Numbered from the stretch's first letter, positions 25,492 to 34,505 are shown. The stretch is DNA of 64,000 bases from DSYU01 sp964437595 (GCA_964437595.1 CAYTHO010000008.1:1-64000); one strand, 5' to 3'. Made by a program: numbers and translations. The notes: a model not told the origin generated them from the sequence alone.

Positions 25492-25506
25492 TTAGATAAA
25501 ATTTGG
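25490..25506 (+). repeat. 17-nt direct repeat, right copy
   Basis: AATTAGATAAAATTTGG begins in the stop codon of the patatin gene; it matches 24256-24272 except for one base. Confidence 0.65.
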
Positions 25507-25605
25507 AACATTTATCGCCTTTTGTCGTCTTACATATAACAAGGGCAGCGGGCAGGTAAAACAACCTCCTCGGCTCCCACACATCAAACGATAACCGAAA
25601 GGCGA

Positions 25606-26511
25606 ATGACCATGTTTCAAACGTATTCTTCTAAATTCGCGGTGGGTTTCCTGGCACTGCTGATGTTCGTCCTGGCGGCCTGCGCCCCCAATGTTCTCGT
25701 ACCGCAAACCGGTGGGGAGCCTGCCAAACCGTTCAATACGGCAGCGCCTGTCGCTACGGACGCGCCCACCGCTGGGCTTTCCGGGTTGGATGCCGATGAT
25801 GTTTTGATCCAACTCACGTATGAACCCGGGTTTGCGCTGCAAGAAGTGAACTACCTCTTTGGCCGGTTTCCTATCTTTACCCTGCTGGCGGATGGCCGCA
25901 TCCTGTACCATAATGAAGACCAGGATTCGAGAGTGATGCAGGCGCAGTTATCGGTGGATGAAACTGCCGCGCTGCTGCAAAAGGTCCGCGACATGGGCTT
26001 TGCGCGGCTGGAATCGCACACCGATATGTGCGGCAGGATGGCGGACGGCTCAGAATCTTGCATTGCAGACGCTTCCACCAATGTGATGCGGGTGCGCATG
26101 GAAGACGGCAGCCTGCGGGAAATCCGCAATTATGCCGGCTTCTCCAACGGGCCCGCCACCTACGATGCCATATATCAACTGCTGGACGAATTCTCACACC
26201 CGTCGGCTGCCGCTTACCTGCCGCAGGGCGCAACCCTCTTTGTTCGCATCGTGCCCCCGCCGGAAATGGCCTCACCCGCCGATTGGCCGCTGGACCCTAT
26301 GTACGTGAAGCGCGCCCTGTCTGACTCTAACCAATTTATCGCCGTGGCGCTCAGCGCTGAAGAATCCGCTTTGTGGCAGAAAGACGTGGGCATCAACAAC
26401 CGCAGCATCACCTTCCAGCTCGAAGGCCAGCCTGTCTCTGGCTTCTTCGTCCCCTGGCTGCCCGGTGAGGACTTCTCCAAAGAAATCGCGGCGGAGTTCC
26501 CGGCTCAGTAG
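25606..26511 (+). CDS. Lipoprotein of unknown function, 301 aa
   Basis: N-terminal signal peptide with a clear lipobox (MFVLAAC), so the mature protein is lipid-anchored outside the membrane. A short Thr/Pro/Ala linker leads to a globular domain containing YEPGFALQEVNYLFGRFPIFTLLADGRILY, a pattern found in uncharacterised Anaerolineae and actinobacterial lipoproteins. The domain also has VDETAALLQKVRDMGF and a Cys pair near DMCGRMADGSESC that may form a disulfide. Function unknown. ATG at 25606 and ATG at 25612 are both possible; AAAGG spacing favours 25612. A terminator follows. Confidence 0.78.
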   Translation: MTMFQTYSSKFAVGFLALLMFVLAACAPNVLVPQTGGEPAKPFNTAAPVATDAPTAGLSGLDADDVLIQLTYEPGFALQEVNYLFGRFPIFTLLADGRILYHNEDQDSRVMQAQLSVDETAALLQKVRDMGFARLESHTDMCGRMADGSESCIADASTNVMRVRMEDGSLREIRNYAGFSNGPATYDAIYQLLDEFSHPSAAAYLPQGATLFVRIVPPPEMASPADWPLDPMYVKRALSDSNQFIAVALSAEESALWQKDVGINNRSITFQLEGQPVSGFFVPWLPGEDFSKEIAAEFPAQ

Positions 26512-26545
26512 GGGTCCGCGACCAACCCTCCCCCCGATAAAGCTC

Positions 26546-26591
26546 GAGGGGCTGTCCAGAGGCAGTTTTTGGACAGCCCCTCTTTCCTTTC
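26546..26591 (+). terminator. Intrinsic terminator after lipoprotein gene
   Basis: A perfect 12-bp stem (26546-26557 and 26571-26582, 13-nt loop) followed by TTTCCTTTC. Confidence 0.8.
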
Positions 26592-26595
26592 GGTC

Positions 26596-26624
26596 TTGAC
26601 ACGCTTTCGCTTCGGGCGTATCCT
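26596..26624 (+). promoter_or_regulatory. Sigma-70-type promoter of S9 peptidase gene
   Basis: TTGACA (26596-26601), a 17-bp spacer, and TATCCT (26619-26624). It is directly downstream of the preceding terminator and about 73 nt before the GTG start. Confidence 0.7.
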
Positions 26625-26696
26625 CATTCCGCAGGCTCTGGCAGCGGATAACCAAATGCCTCAATGCCCCACTTCATTCTTGCTCAGGAGAGGATC

Positions 26697-28700
26697 GTGC
26701 CTACAAAACGTTCGATCACAGCTCAGGATTTGTATCGCATTCAACAGATCAGCGGCGCGCGGATGGCGCCGGATGGAAAAAGCGTGGTGTATGCCGTGCA
26801 GCGCGTGGACGCGAAGACGGAGAAAAAGTATGCCAACCTGTGGACCGTCGCCACGGATGGCAGCGCCCCCGCCCGGCAGTTCACCTATGGGGATCAGGTC
26901 GATACGCACCCGCGCTGGTCGCCGGACGGGCAGTGGATCGCTTTTCTCTCCAACCGCGGCGATAAAGAGAAGCCTGCCCAAATCTACCTCATCCCGTTCT
27001 ACGGCGGTGAGGCCCGGGCGCTGACCCGCTTTGAGGGCAGTATCAGCACGTTCGCCTGGTCGCCGGATGGGAAGCGCCTGCTGATGCTGGCGCGCAAGAC
27101 GGATGCCGAGGCGCTGGAGCGCGAGCAGGATGAGCAGAAGAAAAAGCTCGGGGTGGTTGCCCGCCATTACAACCGGCTGTTTTACAAGCTGGATGGGTTT
27201 GGCTACCTGCCCGAAGAGCGCCTGCACATTTGGACAGTGGATGTGCCAGATGGCGCGTGCCGCCAGCTTACCGACCACCCTATCTACGATGAACGCTACC
27301 CGGCCTGGTCGCCGGACGGCGAGACGATTGCGTTTATCTCGAACCGTTCGGCTGACCCCGATTCCGCGCCAGACCACGATGACATTTACCTGATGCCCGC
27401 GCAGGGCGGCGCCGTGCGCAGGATCGAAACCCCGGAAGGCCCCAAAAATCACATCAACTTTTCCCCAGATGGCGGCTGGGTTGCATACTACGCCCAGGAA
27501 GGCGAGGACGAGGGCTTCCGCAACATCAACCTGTGGGTGGCGCCCGCGGATGGCTCTGCCCCGGCGCGCTGCCTGACCGGCGCGTATGATCTCAACGCCT
27601 CGGCCTGGACGATTAACGATGTAGGCGAGCCGGAAACCATGCCGCCAACCTGGTCGAAGGACGGCCAGCGCATCTTCTTCCCGGTCACGCTGCACGGCTC
27701 GTCGATCCTCCAATCGGTGGCAGTGGATGGCAGCGACCTGCAAACCGTCATCGGCGAAGGGGGCGTGGTGGGCGCGTTTAGCTTCGACCGCGAACAGGGC
27801 AAGCTGGCCTATTTCTACGGTCGCATGGATGACCCCGGGCAGATCGTGGTGCGCGAACTGCCCACCGGCCAGGACCGCGTGCTGACGGAACACAACCGCG
27901 AGCTGCTGGACAGCATCGACCTGGGCAGGGTGGAGGAAGTGTGGTTCAAGGGCCCAGACGGCAACGACCTGCAGGGCTGGGTGATGACCCCACCTGATTT
28001 CGACCCGCACAAGAAATATCCATCGATCATGGAAATCCACGGCGGGCCGGTGACGCAGTACGGAAAATTCTTCATGCACGAGTTTACCTTCCTGGCCGCC
28101 GCCGGTTACGTGGTGTACTTCTGCAACCCGCGCGGCGGGCGCGGCTACGGCGAGGCGCATACCCGGGCAATCTGGGGCAACTGGGGCGACCGCGACTACG
28201 CCGACCTAATGACCTGGGCCGATTACGCCCGGTCGCTGCCGTATATTGACCCGGCGCGGATGGGAGTCACCGGCGGCAGCTACGGCGGTTACATGACGGT
28301 GTGGATCATCGGGCATACGCAGCGGTTCAAAGCGGCTGTTACCCAGCGCTGCGTGAGCAATTTCGTCAGCATGTGGGGCTCGAGTGATTTCAACTGGGTA
28401 TTCCAGAAGGAGTTGAACGACAAGGCCCCGTACGAAGATTTTCAGTATGCCTGGGAGCATTCGCCCATTGCGTATATTGGCAATGCGAAAACGCCCACGC
28501 TGGTCATCCACAACGAGATGGATCACCGCTGCCCGATCGAGCAGGGCGAGCAGGTATTTGTGTCGCTCAAGCGGCTGGGGGTGGATACGGAGTTCGTGCG
28601 CTTCCCAGAGGAATTCCATGGGCTTTCCCGCTCGGGCCGCACCGACCGGCGCATTGCGCGGCTGTATCATATCCGCCGGTGGTTTGACCGGTATTTGTAA
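26697..28700 (+). CDS. S9-family prolyl oligopeptidase / acylaminoacyl-peptidase-like serine peptidase, 667 aa
   Basis: Cytosolic peptidase that trims short peptides. The N-terminal half is a beta-propeller with repeated WSPDG(K/Q/E) units (for example HPRWSPDGQWIAFLSNR, AWSPDGKRLLML, AWSPDGETIAFISNR). The C-terminal alpha/beta-hydrolase domain has the nucleophile S528 in TGGSYGGYM, D609 in NEMDHRCP and H641 in EEFHGLSRSG. No signal peptide. GTG at 26697 is chosen because AGGAGAGG lies 4 nt upstream; an ATG at 26664 would add 11 residues without a ribosome-binding site. It has its own promoter and is not in an operon. Confidence 0.9.
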   Translation: MPTKRSITAQDLYRIQQISGARMAPDGKSVVYAVQRVDAKTEKKYANLWTVATDGSAPARQFTYGDQVDTHPRWSPDGQWIAFLSNRGDKEKPAQIYLIPFYGGEARALTRFEGSISTFAWSPDGKRLLMLARKTDAEALEREQDEQKKKLGVVARHYNRLFYKLDGFGYLPEERLHIWTVDVPDGACRQLTDHPIYDERYPAWSPDGETIAFISNRSADPDSAPDHDDIYLMPAQGGAVRRIETPEGPKNHINFSPDGGWVAYYAQEGEDEGFRNINLWVAPADGSAPARCLTGAYDLNASAWTINDVGEPETMPPTWSKDGQRIFFPVTLHGSSILQSVAVDGSDLQTVIGEGGVVGAFSFDREQGKLAYFYGRMDDPGQIVVRELPTGQDRVLTEHNRELLDSIDLGRVEEVWFKGPDGNDLQGWVMTPPDFDPHKKYPSIMEIHGGPVTQYGKFFMHEFTFLAAAGYVVYFCNPRGGRGYGEAHTRAIWGNWGDRDYADLMTWADYARSLPYIDPARMGVTGGSYGGYMTVWIIGHTQRFKAAVTQRCVSNFVSMWGSSDFNWVFQKELNDKAPYEDFQYAWEHSPIAYIGNAKTPTLVIHNEMDHRCPIEQGEQVFVSLKRLGVDTEFVRFPEEFHGLSRSGRTDRRIARLYHIRRWFDRYL

Positions 28701-28709
28701 ACGGTTCTT

Positions 28710-28744
28710 CACCTGCCCCGCTGATCCCCCGGCGGGGGCAGGTG
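28710..28744 (+). terminator. Hairpin after S9 peptidase gene
   Basis: CACCTGCCCC (28710-28719) pairs with GGGGCAGGTG (28735-28744). No T-tract follows, so it is at most a weak terminator or an mRNA 3' end stabiliser. Confidence 0.4.
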
Positions 28745-28779
28745 GATTGCCCGCGTTTGCAAGGATGCTTTTCCTCAAC

Positions 28780-28785
28780 TATAAT
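28780..28785 (+). promoter_or_regulatory. -10 box, probable leaderless start of moaC
   Basis: TATAAT ends 7 nt before the moaC ATG, with no Shine-Dalgarno sequence between. Confidence 0.55.
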
Positions 28786-28792
28786 CGAGCGC

Positions 28793-29284
28793 ATGCCGAA
28801 CAAACAACTTACGCATTTGGATGAAAGCGGCCAGGCCAAAATGGTGGATGTGGGCGCCAAGCCCGACACCGAGCGCATGGCAGTGGCGGGCGGTGAGGTG
28901 GTGCTCAAACCGGAGACGGTGGCGCTGATCCGCCAGGGATTGATGAAAAAAGGGGATGTGCTGTCGGTGGCGAAAATTGCAGGGATTATGGGGGCCAAGA
29001 AAACCTCCGAACTGATCCCGCTGTGCCATCCTATCGCGCTGACCCAGGTGGACGTGGATTTGCAGTTGAGCGAGGATCTGCCGGGGGTAGTGATCCGGGC
29101 GACGGCGCGGACAGTCGGTAAGACGGGCGTGGAAATGGAAGCGCTGACGGCGGTTTCGACGGCGGCGCTGACGGTGTACGATATGGTGAAAGCCGTGGAA
29201 CGCACGGCGAAGATCCAGAATATCCGCCTGATTGAGAAGCACGGCGGGCGCAGCGGGGACGTGGTTGTGGAAAATGAAAATTAA
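28793..29284 (+). CDS. moaC: Cyclic pyranopterin monophosphate synthase, 163 aa
   Basis: Second enzyme of molybdenum cofactor synthesis: rearranges the MoaA product into cyclic pyranopterin monophosphate. Diagnostic stretches are LTHLDESGQAKMVDVG, the KKGDVLSVAKIAGIMGAKKT helix, IPLCHPIALTQVDVD, GVEMEALTAVSTAALTVYDM and the active-site LIEKHGGRSGD. Full length. The start is at 28793; an upstream in-frame ATG at 28742 would cross the -10 box. The gene overlaps the fused MPT synthase gene by 11 bp. MoaA, MoaB and MoeA are not in the window. Confidence 0.95.
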   Translation: MPNKQLTHLDESGQAKMVDVGAKPDTERMAVAGGEVVLKPETVALIRQGLMKKGDVLSVAKIAGIMGAKKTSELIPLCHPIALTQVDVDLQLSEDLPGVVIRATARTVGKTGVEMEALTAVSTAALTVYDMVKAVERTAKIQNIRLIEKHGGRSGDVVVENEN

Positions 29285-29984
29285 ACTCTTATTCTTTGCA
29301 ACATTGAAAGACCGCGCCGGGTTGGGCAAGGTGGAAATGGAACTGCCCGATGGGACCACCGTGGCGGACCTGCGGGCGCGCTTGGCGGCAGATTATCCTG
29401 CGGTTGGCCCGTTACTGCCCCACGCGCTGGTTTCCGTGAACCAGGATTACGCGTTCGATGAGGACCGCATTCCGGACAATGCCGAGGTGGCGCTCTTTCC
29501 GCCGGTTTCGGGCGGCGCGGGGTCCGGCGAACTGCCGACCATCCTGCGGGTGGACCGCGAGCCGATCGACCTGGATGAGCTGGTGGCGAAAATCACCCTG
29601 CCAACGACTGGCGCCGCGGCGATTTTTACCGGGATGGTGCGCGGGGTAACGCGGCGCGGAGACCCGCACGAGACGGTCTACCTGGAATATGAGGCGTATG
29701 TGCCCATGGCCGAGAGCAAGATGGGACAGGTGGCCGATGAAATTCGCCAGCGCTGGCCAACCGTAGAGGGTATCGCCATCGTTCAGCGCATTGGACGGCT
29801 GGATGCAGGCACCCCAACGGTGCTGATCGCCTGCACGGCGGCGCACCGCGACACGGGAGTGTTCGAGGCCGCCCGCTACGGCATTGACCGGCTGAAAGAA
29901 ATTGTGCCGGTGTGGAAAAAAGAGGTCGGCCCAAACGGTGAGGCATGGGTGGAAGGGGACTACATGCCCAGGCGGGGGGATTAA
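29274..29984 (+). CDS. moaX: Fused molybdopterin synthase, MoaD-MoaE (MoaX-like), 236 aa
   Basis: Both subunits of molybdopterin synthase in one reading frame. Residues 1-81 are MoaD: a ubiquitin-like fold opening KIKLLFFATLKDRAG and ending PPVSGG at G80-G81. Residues 82-236 are MoaE: IDLDELVAKITLPTTGAAA, FTGMVRGVTRRGD, EYEAYVPMAESKM, ACTAAHRDTGVFEAARYGID and the active-site VWKKEVGPNGEAWVEGD. MoaD needs a free C-terminal Gly-Gly to be thiocarboxylated, so cleavage after G81 is expected, as reported for Mycobacterium tuberculosis MoaX. The 11-bp overlap with moaC implies coupled translation. Confidence 0.93.
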   Translation: MKIKLLFFATLKDRAGLGKVEMELPDGTTVADLRARLAADYPAVGPLLPHALVSVNQDYAFDEDRIPDNAEVALFPPVSGGAGSGELPTILRVDREPIDLDELVAKITLPTTGAAAIFTGMVRGVTRRGDPHETVYLEYEAYVPMAESKMGQVADEIRQRWPTVEGIAIVQRIGRLDAGTPTVLIACTAAHRDTGVFEAARYGIDRLKEIVPVWKKEVGPNGEAWVEGDYMPRRGD

Positions 29985-30153
29985 AATCAGCCCCTTGGAT
30001 TAAATGCCCTGCTGGATTAAAATAAGGCCATAACAATTTATTCGGAACTGATGGAACGCAAGCTGCATCAGGCGGCGCCGGGGAAGGTTGGATAAGCTTT
30101 CCAGGCGTGAGGGATTGAGCGGCTGGCGCTCCCTGAGTTCCCGGGAGGTCATT

Positions 30154-30870
30154 GTGGAGAATCAACGCGTTCAACAGGAACCGCCGCAGGAGTTCGCGCG
30201 GCGCTTGAACCTGCCTTTTCGGGACTGGCTGCTGCTCAGCCGGGCGCTGACGCACCGGTCTTATCTGAATGAGCATTCCGATGCGCTGGAAGATAATGAG
30301 CGCCTGGAATTTTTAGGCGACGCCGTCCTCGACTTTGTGGTGGGGGCCTGGCTGTACAACCGCTACCCGGAAATGCCTGAAGGCGACCTGACGCGCATGC
30401 GCTCAGCGCTGGTGTATACCGAGTCTCTGGCAGAGTTTGGGCGGCAGGTACACCTTGGCAATGCCATGCGCCTGGGGCGTGGAGAAGCACAGGCCGGGGG
30501 ACGCGACCGCTCGGCGCTGTTATGCGATACGTTCGAGGCGGTGATTGGGGCGCTGTACCTGGATGTGGGGATCGATGCCGTGCTGGACTTTGTGGGGCCG
30601 CTGCTGGACCGGGCCTCGGACGAGATCCTGGCCAACCGGAAAACAGAGGACCCCAAGAGCCTGTTCCAGGAATGGGCGCAGTCAGAAGGGCTTTTAGCGC
30701 CGCTGTACGTCACGCGCAATTCCCTGGGGCCGGACCATTCCAAGATGTTTGAAGTGGATGCTACCGTCGGCGGGAAGGTTTATGGAAGTGGACAGGGGCA
30801 CAGCAAGCAGTCGGCTGCTAAGGAAGCTGCCCGGGATGCATTACGCCGGCTGGGGTTAATTAACGAATGA
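30154..30870 (+). CDS. rnc: Ribonuclease III, 238 aa
   Basis: Double-strand-specific endoribonuclease for rRNA and mRNA processing. The signature NERLEFLGDAVLDFVV holds the catalytic Glu and Asp; the second acidic set is in LLCDTFEAVIGALYLD. The C-terminal double-stranded RNA-binding domain is in PKSLFQEWAQ, then VGGKVYGSGQGHSKQSAAKEAARDAL. The start is GTG at 30154, 5 nt after GGGAGG; the open frame extends to an ATG at 30088 without a site. The stop overlaps the smc start by ATGA, the usual rnc-smc coupling. Confidence 0.94.
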   Translation: MENQRVQQEPPQEFARRLNLPFRDWLLLSRALTHRSYLNEHSDALEDNERLEFLGDAVLDFVVGAWLYNRYPEMPEGDLTRMRSALVYTESLAEFGRQVHLGNAMRLGRGEAQAGGRDRSALLCDTFEAVIGALYLDVGIDAVLDFVGPLLDRASDEILANRKTEDPKSLFQEWAQSEGLLAPLYVTRNSLGPDHSKMFEVDATVGGKVYGSGQGHSKQSAAKEAARDALRRLGLINE

Positions 30871-33800
30871 CACTACGGCTGAAGGCTCTCGAACTGCACG
30901 GCTACAAAACTTTTGCCAGCCGGACGTTATTTGAATTCCCCGGTGATATTACTGCCGTCGTGGGTCCAAACGGTTCGGGAAAGTCGAACATTGCTGATTC
31001 CATTCGCTGGGTGCTTGGCGAGCAGTCGTATTCGCTGCTGCGCGGGCGCAAGACGGAAGATATGATCTTCGCCGGTTCGGAGCTGCGCCCGCGGGCGGGC
31101 ATGGCATCCGCCACCATTACGTTCCATAATGAAGACGGCTGGCTGCCCATCGATTTTAACGAGGTTTCGATCACCCGCCGGGCCTACCGGGATGGGCAGA
31201 ACGAATACCTGCTGAACGGTCAGCGGGTGCGGCTGAAGGAAATCTCGGAACTGCTGGGGCGGTCGGGCCTGGCGGAGCGGACGTATACCATTATCGGGCA
31301 GGGGCTGGTCGATGCAGCACTGTCCTTGAAACCGGAGGAACGCCGGAGGTTTTTCGAAGAAGCCGCCGGGATCGGGCTGTACCGGTCGCGGCGCGAGGAA
31401 GCGCTTAACCGGCTGGATACCACCCACCGCAACCTGGAACGGGTGCTGGATATCCTCAGCGAGCTGGAACCGCGCCTGGGCAGCCTGGAAAAGCAGGCCC
31501 GGCGGGCCATGGAATATGACCACATCCGGGCTGATTTGCGCCTGCTGCTGCGCGACTGGTACGGCTACCAGTGGCACCGCACGCAGCAGGAAGTTGTTCA
31601 CCACCACGAGGTGGTGCGCGCCCAGGAAAGCCGCCTGGAACGCGCGCGCGAGCGGCAGGCGGAAGTGGAAGTGCAGTTGGATGATCTGCGTGGAAAGCTC
31701 CATGCTTTACGCGCGGACCTGAACGTCTGGCATGGCAGCGCGGCGGCTGTGCACACGGAATGGGAAAAGGTCAGCCGAAGCCTGGCGGTGATGGAAGAAC
31801 GCCAGCGGGCCCTGCTCAGCCAGCAGCAGAACCTGCAGAAAGATCTGAGCCGGGTGGAAGAGGAACAAAAAGCGCGCCAGCAGCGCCTTCAGGACCTGGA
31901 AGCGGAGCGCGACCGGCTGCAGGTGGAACTGGACGATGCCGAAGCGCAGGTGCAGGAAGCGCGAAAGAACCTGGAAAAACGCCTGGCGGAACGCGGGCGC
32001 ATCGAACAGGCCATCCGCGACACACGCCGGCTGCTGGTGCAGTGCGAAACTGACCAGGTGCAGCGCAAGGCGCACCAGAGCGAACTGCTGGGGCGGGTAG
32101 ATACGCTGCGCAAGAACCAGCAGTCGCTGGCAAAGACGCTGGATAATGAAAAACAACTGCTTCAGCAGCTTCAGGCGCGGCTGGAAAAACAGGCCGAGTT
32201 GAAGGAGCAGGCTGAAGAACAGCAGAAAAAGGCCGAAGAGGCGCTGCGGGAACACCGTACAGCGCTGGCTGAGCTGGAAACCCAGCGCAAGCAGGCCCAG
32301 GATGAGCGCAGCCGCCTGGAGGGCGAGCGCGCGAAGCGAACCGCGCAGTTAGAAGTGCTGGAACAGGCCGAACGCTCGTTGAGCGGGCTGGCAAACGGGG
32401 CGAAGTTCCTGCTGCAAGAAGCGCAGCAGGGCCGCCTGAAGGGGCGCTACCAGCCGCTGGGGGCGCATCTGGTGGTTCCGGCAGAATATGAGACTGCGGT
32501 AGCCGCGGCGCTGGGCGAGTACCTGGATGCGGTGGTGCTGGAAGGCGGCACCGATCCAGAAGACGCGCTGTTGATGCTTTCCCGGTCCGATAAGGGCAGG
32601 GCGGTGCTGCTGCCGGTGGATTGGACGCGCGCGCCGGATGCGCTGGATGCTCCGCTGGACACGGGCTGTATCGGTGTGGCATCCCAGTTGGTGCAGGCGC
32701 CCGACAACCTGCGGAATATCCTGTGCCTGCTGCTCGGGCAGGTGTTGATTGCCCGTGACCGCAGCGCGGCCCGGCAGCTTGCAACCGGCCTGCCAGCATC
32801 CGCCCGCGTGGTGACCCTGCAGGGTGAGGTATTCCACGGCAGCGGGATCGTTGCGGCGGGACCGGAAAAGCGGGCCGGGACGATTGGCCGCCCGCGCCGC
32901 ATTCAGGAACTACAAAGCGAGCTGGCGGAAGCCGAGGAACTGGTGAAATCCGTCCAGCAGCGCCTGCGCGAGGTGGAGACCGAAACCAACCGCAAGCGAG
33001 CCCAGGAAGGCGAATTGGATAAGGCCGCGCGCCAGGCTGTACAGGGATTCAATCAGGCCAACCAGGCGCACCAACGGGCGATCCTGGAGGTCGAGCAGGT
33101 GCGCCAGCGGCACGAGTTCCAGGCGCGGCAGCTCACCGGCCTGGATGGGCAGATCCAGCAGGCCGAGCAGGAACTGCGCAAGGAACAGGCGGAAATTGAG
33201 AAGAACAGCCAGAAAATCAGCGAGCTGAATGACCAGATCCGCGAGCACAACCGTAAACTTGCCAACCTTCCGGCGGAGGAACTGCAGACGCAGTTGGTAC
33301 ACTGGAATACCAGCGTGGCGGTCACCAGCCGGGCGGTTAAAGATGCTGAGCGGCGGCTGACCGAACACCATGAATCCGTCGCGGCAGGAACGCACCAGAT
33401 GGACCTGTTCAAACAGCGGCTGCAGGAGACGGCAGCCGGCCTGGAAAATCTGGGTCAGGAGAAAACGCTACTGCATGATCAGGAAAGCGTGTTGGGAGGC
33501 CGGATCGAAGAACTGCGTCAGCAGATCGAACCGGCGGAAGCGCAACTCCAGGCGGTTGAAAATGAATACGGAGAGCACCAGGAAGTCTTAACCGCGGCCC
33601 AGCAGGCGGTTTCCATCGCCGACCGGCATTCAACACAGGCGCACCTGGAACTGACGCGGGCGCGGGAAGCGACCGATTCGCTGCGGCGCAGGATCGAGGA
33701 AGACTTTGGCCTGGTGGCATTCGAATACCGCCAGGAGATTTCCGGGCCGACCCCGCTGCCGCTGGATGGCATGGTGGAACAGTTACCCAGCCTGACCGAG

Positions 33801-34472
33801 ATCCCGGCGGACCTGGAAGATAATATCAACCGCGCGCGGGCGCAGCTCCGGCGCATGGGGCCGATCAACCCGGATGTGCAAAACGAGTACAAAGAGGTCA
33901 AGGAACGCTTTGACTTCCTCACCCAACAGGTGGCCGATTTGCGCAAAGCGGATACCGATCTGCGCGAGGTGATCGCTGAGCTGGATGAGCTGATGCGCAG
34001 GGAGTTCCGCAAAACGTTCGATGCGGTGGCGGCAGAGTTCAAAGGCATGTTTACCCGCCTGTTCGGCGGTGGTTCGGCGCGCTTGATCTTGAGCGACGCG
34101 GATAACCCCACCGAGGCAGGCATCGATATTGAGGCGCGGCTGCCCGGGCGGCGCGAACAGGGCCTCTCGCTGCTCTCTGGCGGCGAGCGCAGCCTGACCG
34201 CGGTGGCGCTGATTTTCTCGCTGTTGAAAGTATCGCCTACCCCATTCTGCGTGATGGATGAGGTGGACGCGATGCTGGATGAGGCCAACGTGGGCCGTTT
34301 CCGCGACCTGCTGCAGGAACTGAGCGATAAGACGCAGTTCATCCTGGTTACGCACAACCGCAACACCGTCCAGGCGGCCAACGTGATTTATGGCGTCACC
34401 ATGGGCCGCGATTCGGCCAGCCAGGTGATCAGCCTGCGGTTGGACGAAGTCAACGACGAGTTAGTCCGGTAA
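30867..34472 (+). CDS. smc: Chromosome partition protein SMC, 1201 aa
   Basis: ATP-dependent chromosome condensation and segregation protein; works as a dimer with ScpA and ScpB, which are not in the window. The N-terminal head has Walker A VGPNGSGKSNI (near residues 32-42) and the AGSELRPRAG region. Coiled-coil arms flank a hinge at roughly residues 510-660 (LKGRYQPLGAHLVVPAEYE to GIVAAGPEKRAGTIGRPRR). The C-terminal head has signature LLSGGERSLTAVALIFSLL and Walker B FCVMDEVDAMLDEAN. Length is normal. It is coupled to rnc by ATGA and ends in a strong terminator. Confidence 0.96.
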   Translation: MTLRLKALELHGYKTFASRTLFEFPGDITAVVGPNGSGKSNIADSIRWVLGEQSYSLLRGRKTEDMIFAGSELRPRAGMASATITFHNEDGWLPIDFNEVSITRRAYRDGQNEYLLNGQRVRLKEISELLGRSGLAERTYTIIGQGLVDAALSLKPEERRRFFEEAAGIGLYRSRREEALNRLDTTHRNLERVLDILSELEPRLGSLEKQARRAMEYDHIRADLRLLLRDWYGYQWHRTQQEVVHHHEVVRAQESRLERARERQAEVEVQLDDLRGKLHALRADLNVWHGSAAAVHTEWEKVSRSLAVMEERQRALLSQQQNLQKDLSRVEEEQKARQQRLQDLEAERDRLQVELDDAEAQVQEARKNLEKRLAERGRIEQAIRDTRRLLVQCETDQVQRKAHQSELLGRVDTLRKNQQSLAKTLDNEKQLLQQLQARLEKQAELKEQAEEQQKKAEEALREHRTALAELETQRKQAQDERSRLEGERAKRTAQLEVLEQAERSLSGLANGAKFLLQEAQQGRLKGRYQPLGAHLVVPAEYETAVAAALGEYLDAVVLEGGTDPEDALLMLSRSDKGRAVLLPVDWTRAPDALDAPLDTGCIGVASQLVQAPDNLRNILCLLLGQVLIARDRSAARQLATGLPASARVVTLQGEVFHGSGIVAAGPEKRAGTIGRPRRIQELQSELAEAEELVKSVQQRLREVETETNRKRAQEGELDKAARQAVQGFNQANQAHQRAILEVEQVRQRHEFQARQLTGLDGQIQQAEQELRKEQAEIEKNSQKISELNDQIREHNRKLANLPAEELQTQLVHWNTSVAVTSRAVKDAERRLTEHHESVAAGTHQMDLFKQRLQETAAGLENLGQEKTLLHDQESVLGGRIEELRQQIEPAEAQLQAVENEYGEHQEVLTAAQQAVSIADRHSTQAHLELTRAREATDSLRRRIEEDFGLVAFEYRQEISGPTPLPLDGMVEQLPSLTEIPADLEDNINRARAQLRRMGPINPDVQNEYKEVKERFDFLTQQVADLRKADTDLREVIAELDELMRREFRKTFDAVAAEFKGMFTRLFGGGSARLILSDADNPTEAGIDIEARLPGRREQGLSLLSGGERSLTAVALIFSLLKVSPTPFCVMDEVDAMLDEANVGRFRDLLQELSDKTQFILVTHNRNTVQAANVIYGVTMGRDSASQVISLRLDEVNDELVR

Positions 34473-34475
34473 TAA

Positions 34476-34505
34476 AAAAAAGGCGACCGCGAGGTCGCCT
34501 TTTTT
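34476..34505. terminator. Bidirectional intrinsic terminator
   Basis: Stem 34476-34488 with 34493-34505 (13 bp, GCGA loop), with A and T runs on its two flanks. It serves both smc (plus) and the foldase gene (minus), which converge here. Confidence 0.92.

Noticed and set aside
24256..25506. Insertion-sequence target-site duplication
   Set aside because: The bounded gene is a phospholipase, not a transposase; there are no terminal inverted repeats at its edges, and 17 nt is long for a target duplication.
26661..28160. 499-codon minus-strand open frame inside the S9 peptidase gene
   Set aside because: Mirror of a GC-rich coding frame; the plus-strand product has full catalytic motifs, the antisense one has no family features.
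29274..29984. Frameshift or assembly error joining moaD and moaE
   Set aside because: The frame is continuous with a sensible linker, and the same fusion is known in mycobacteria.
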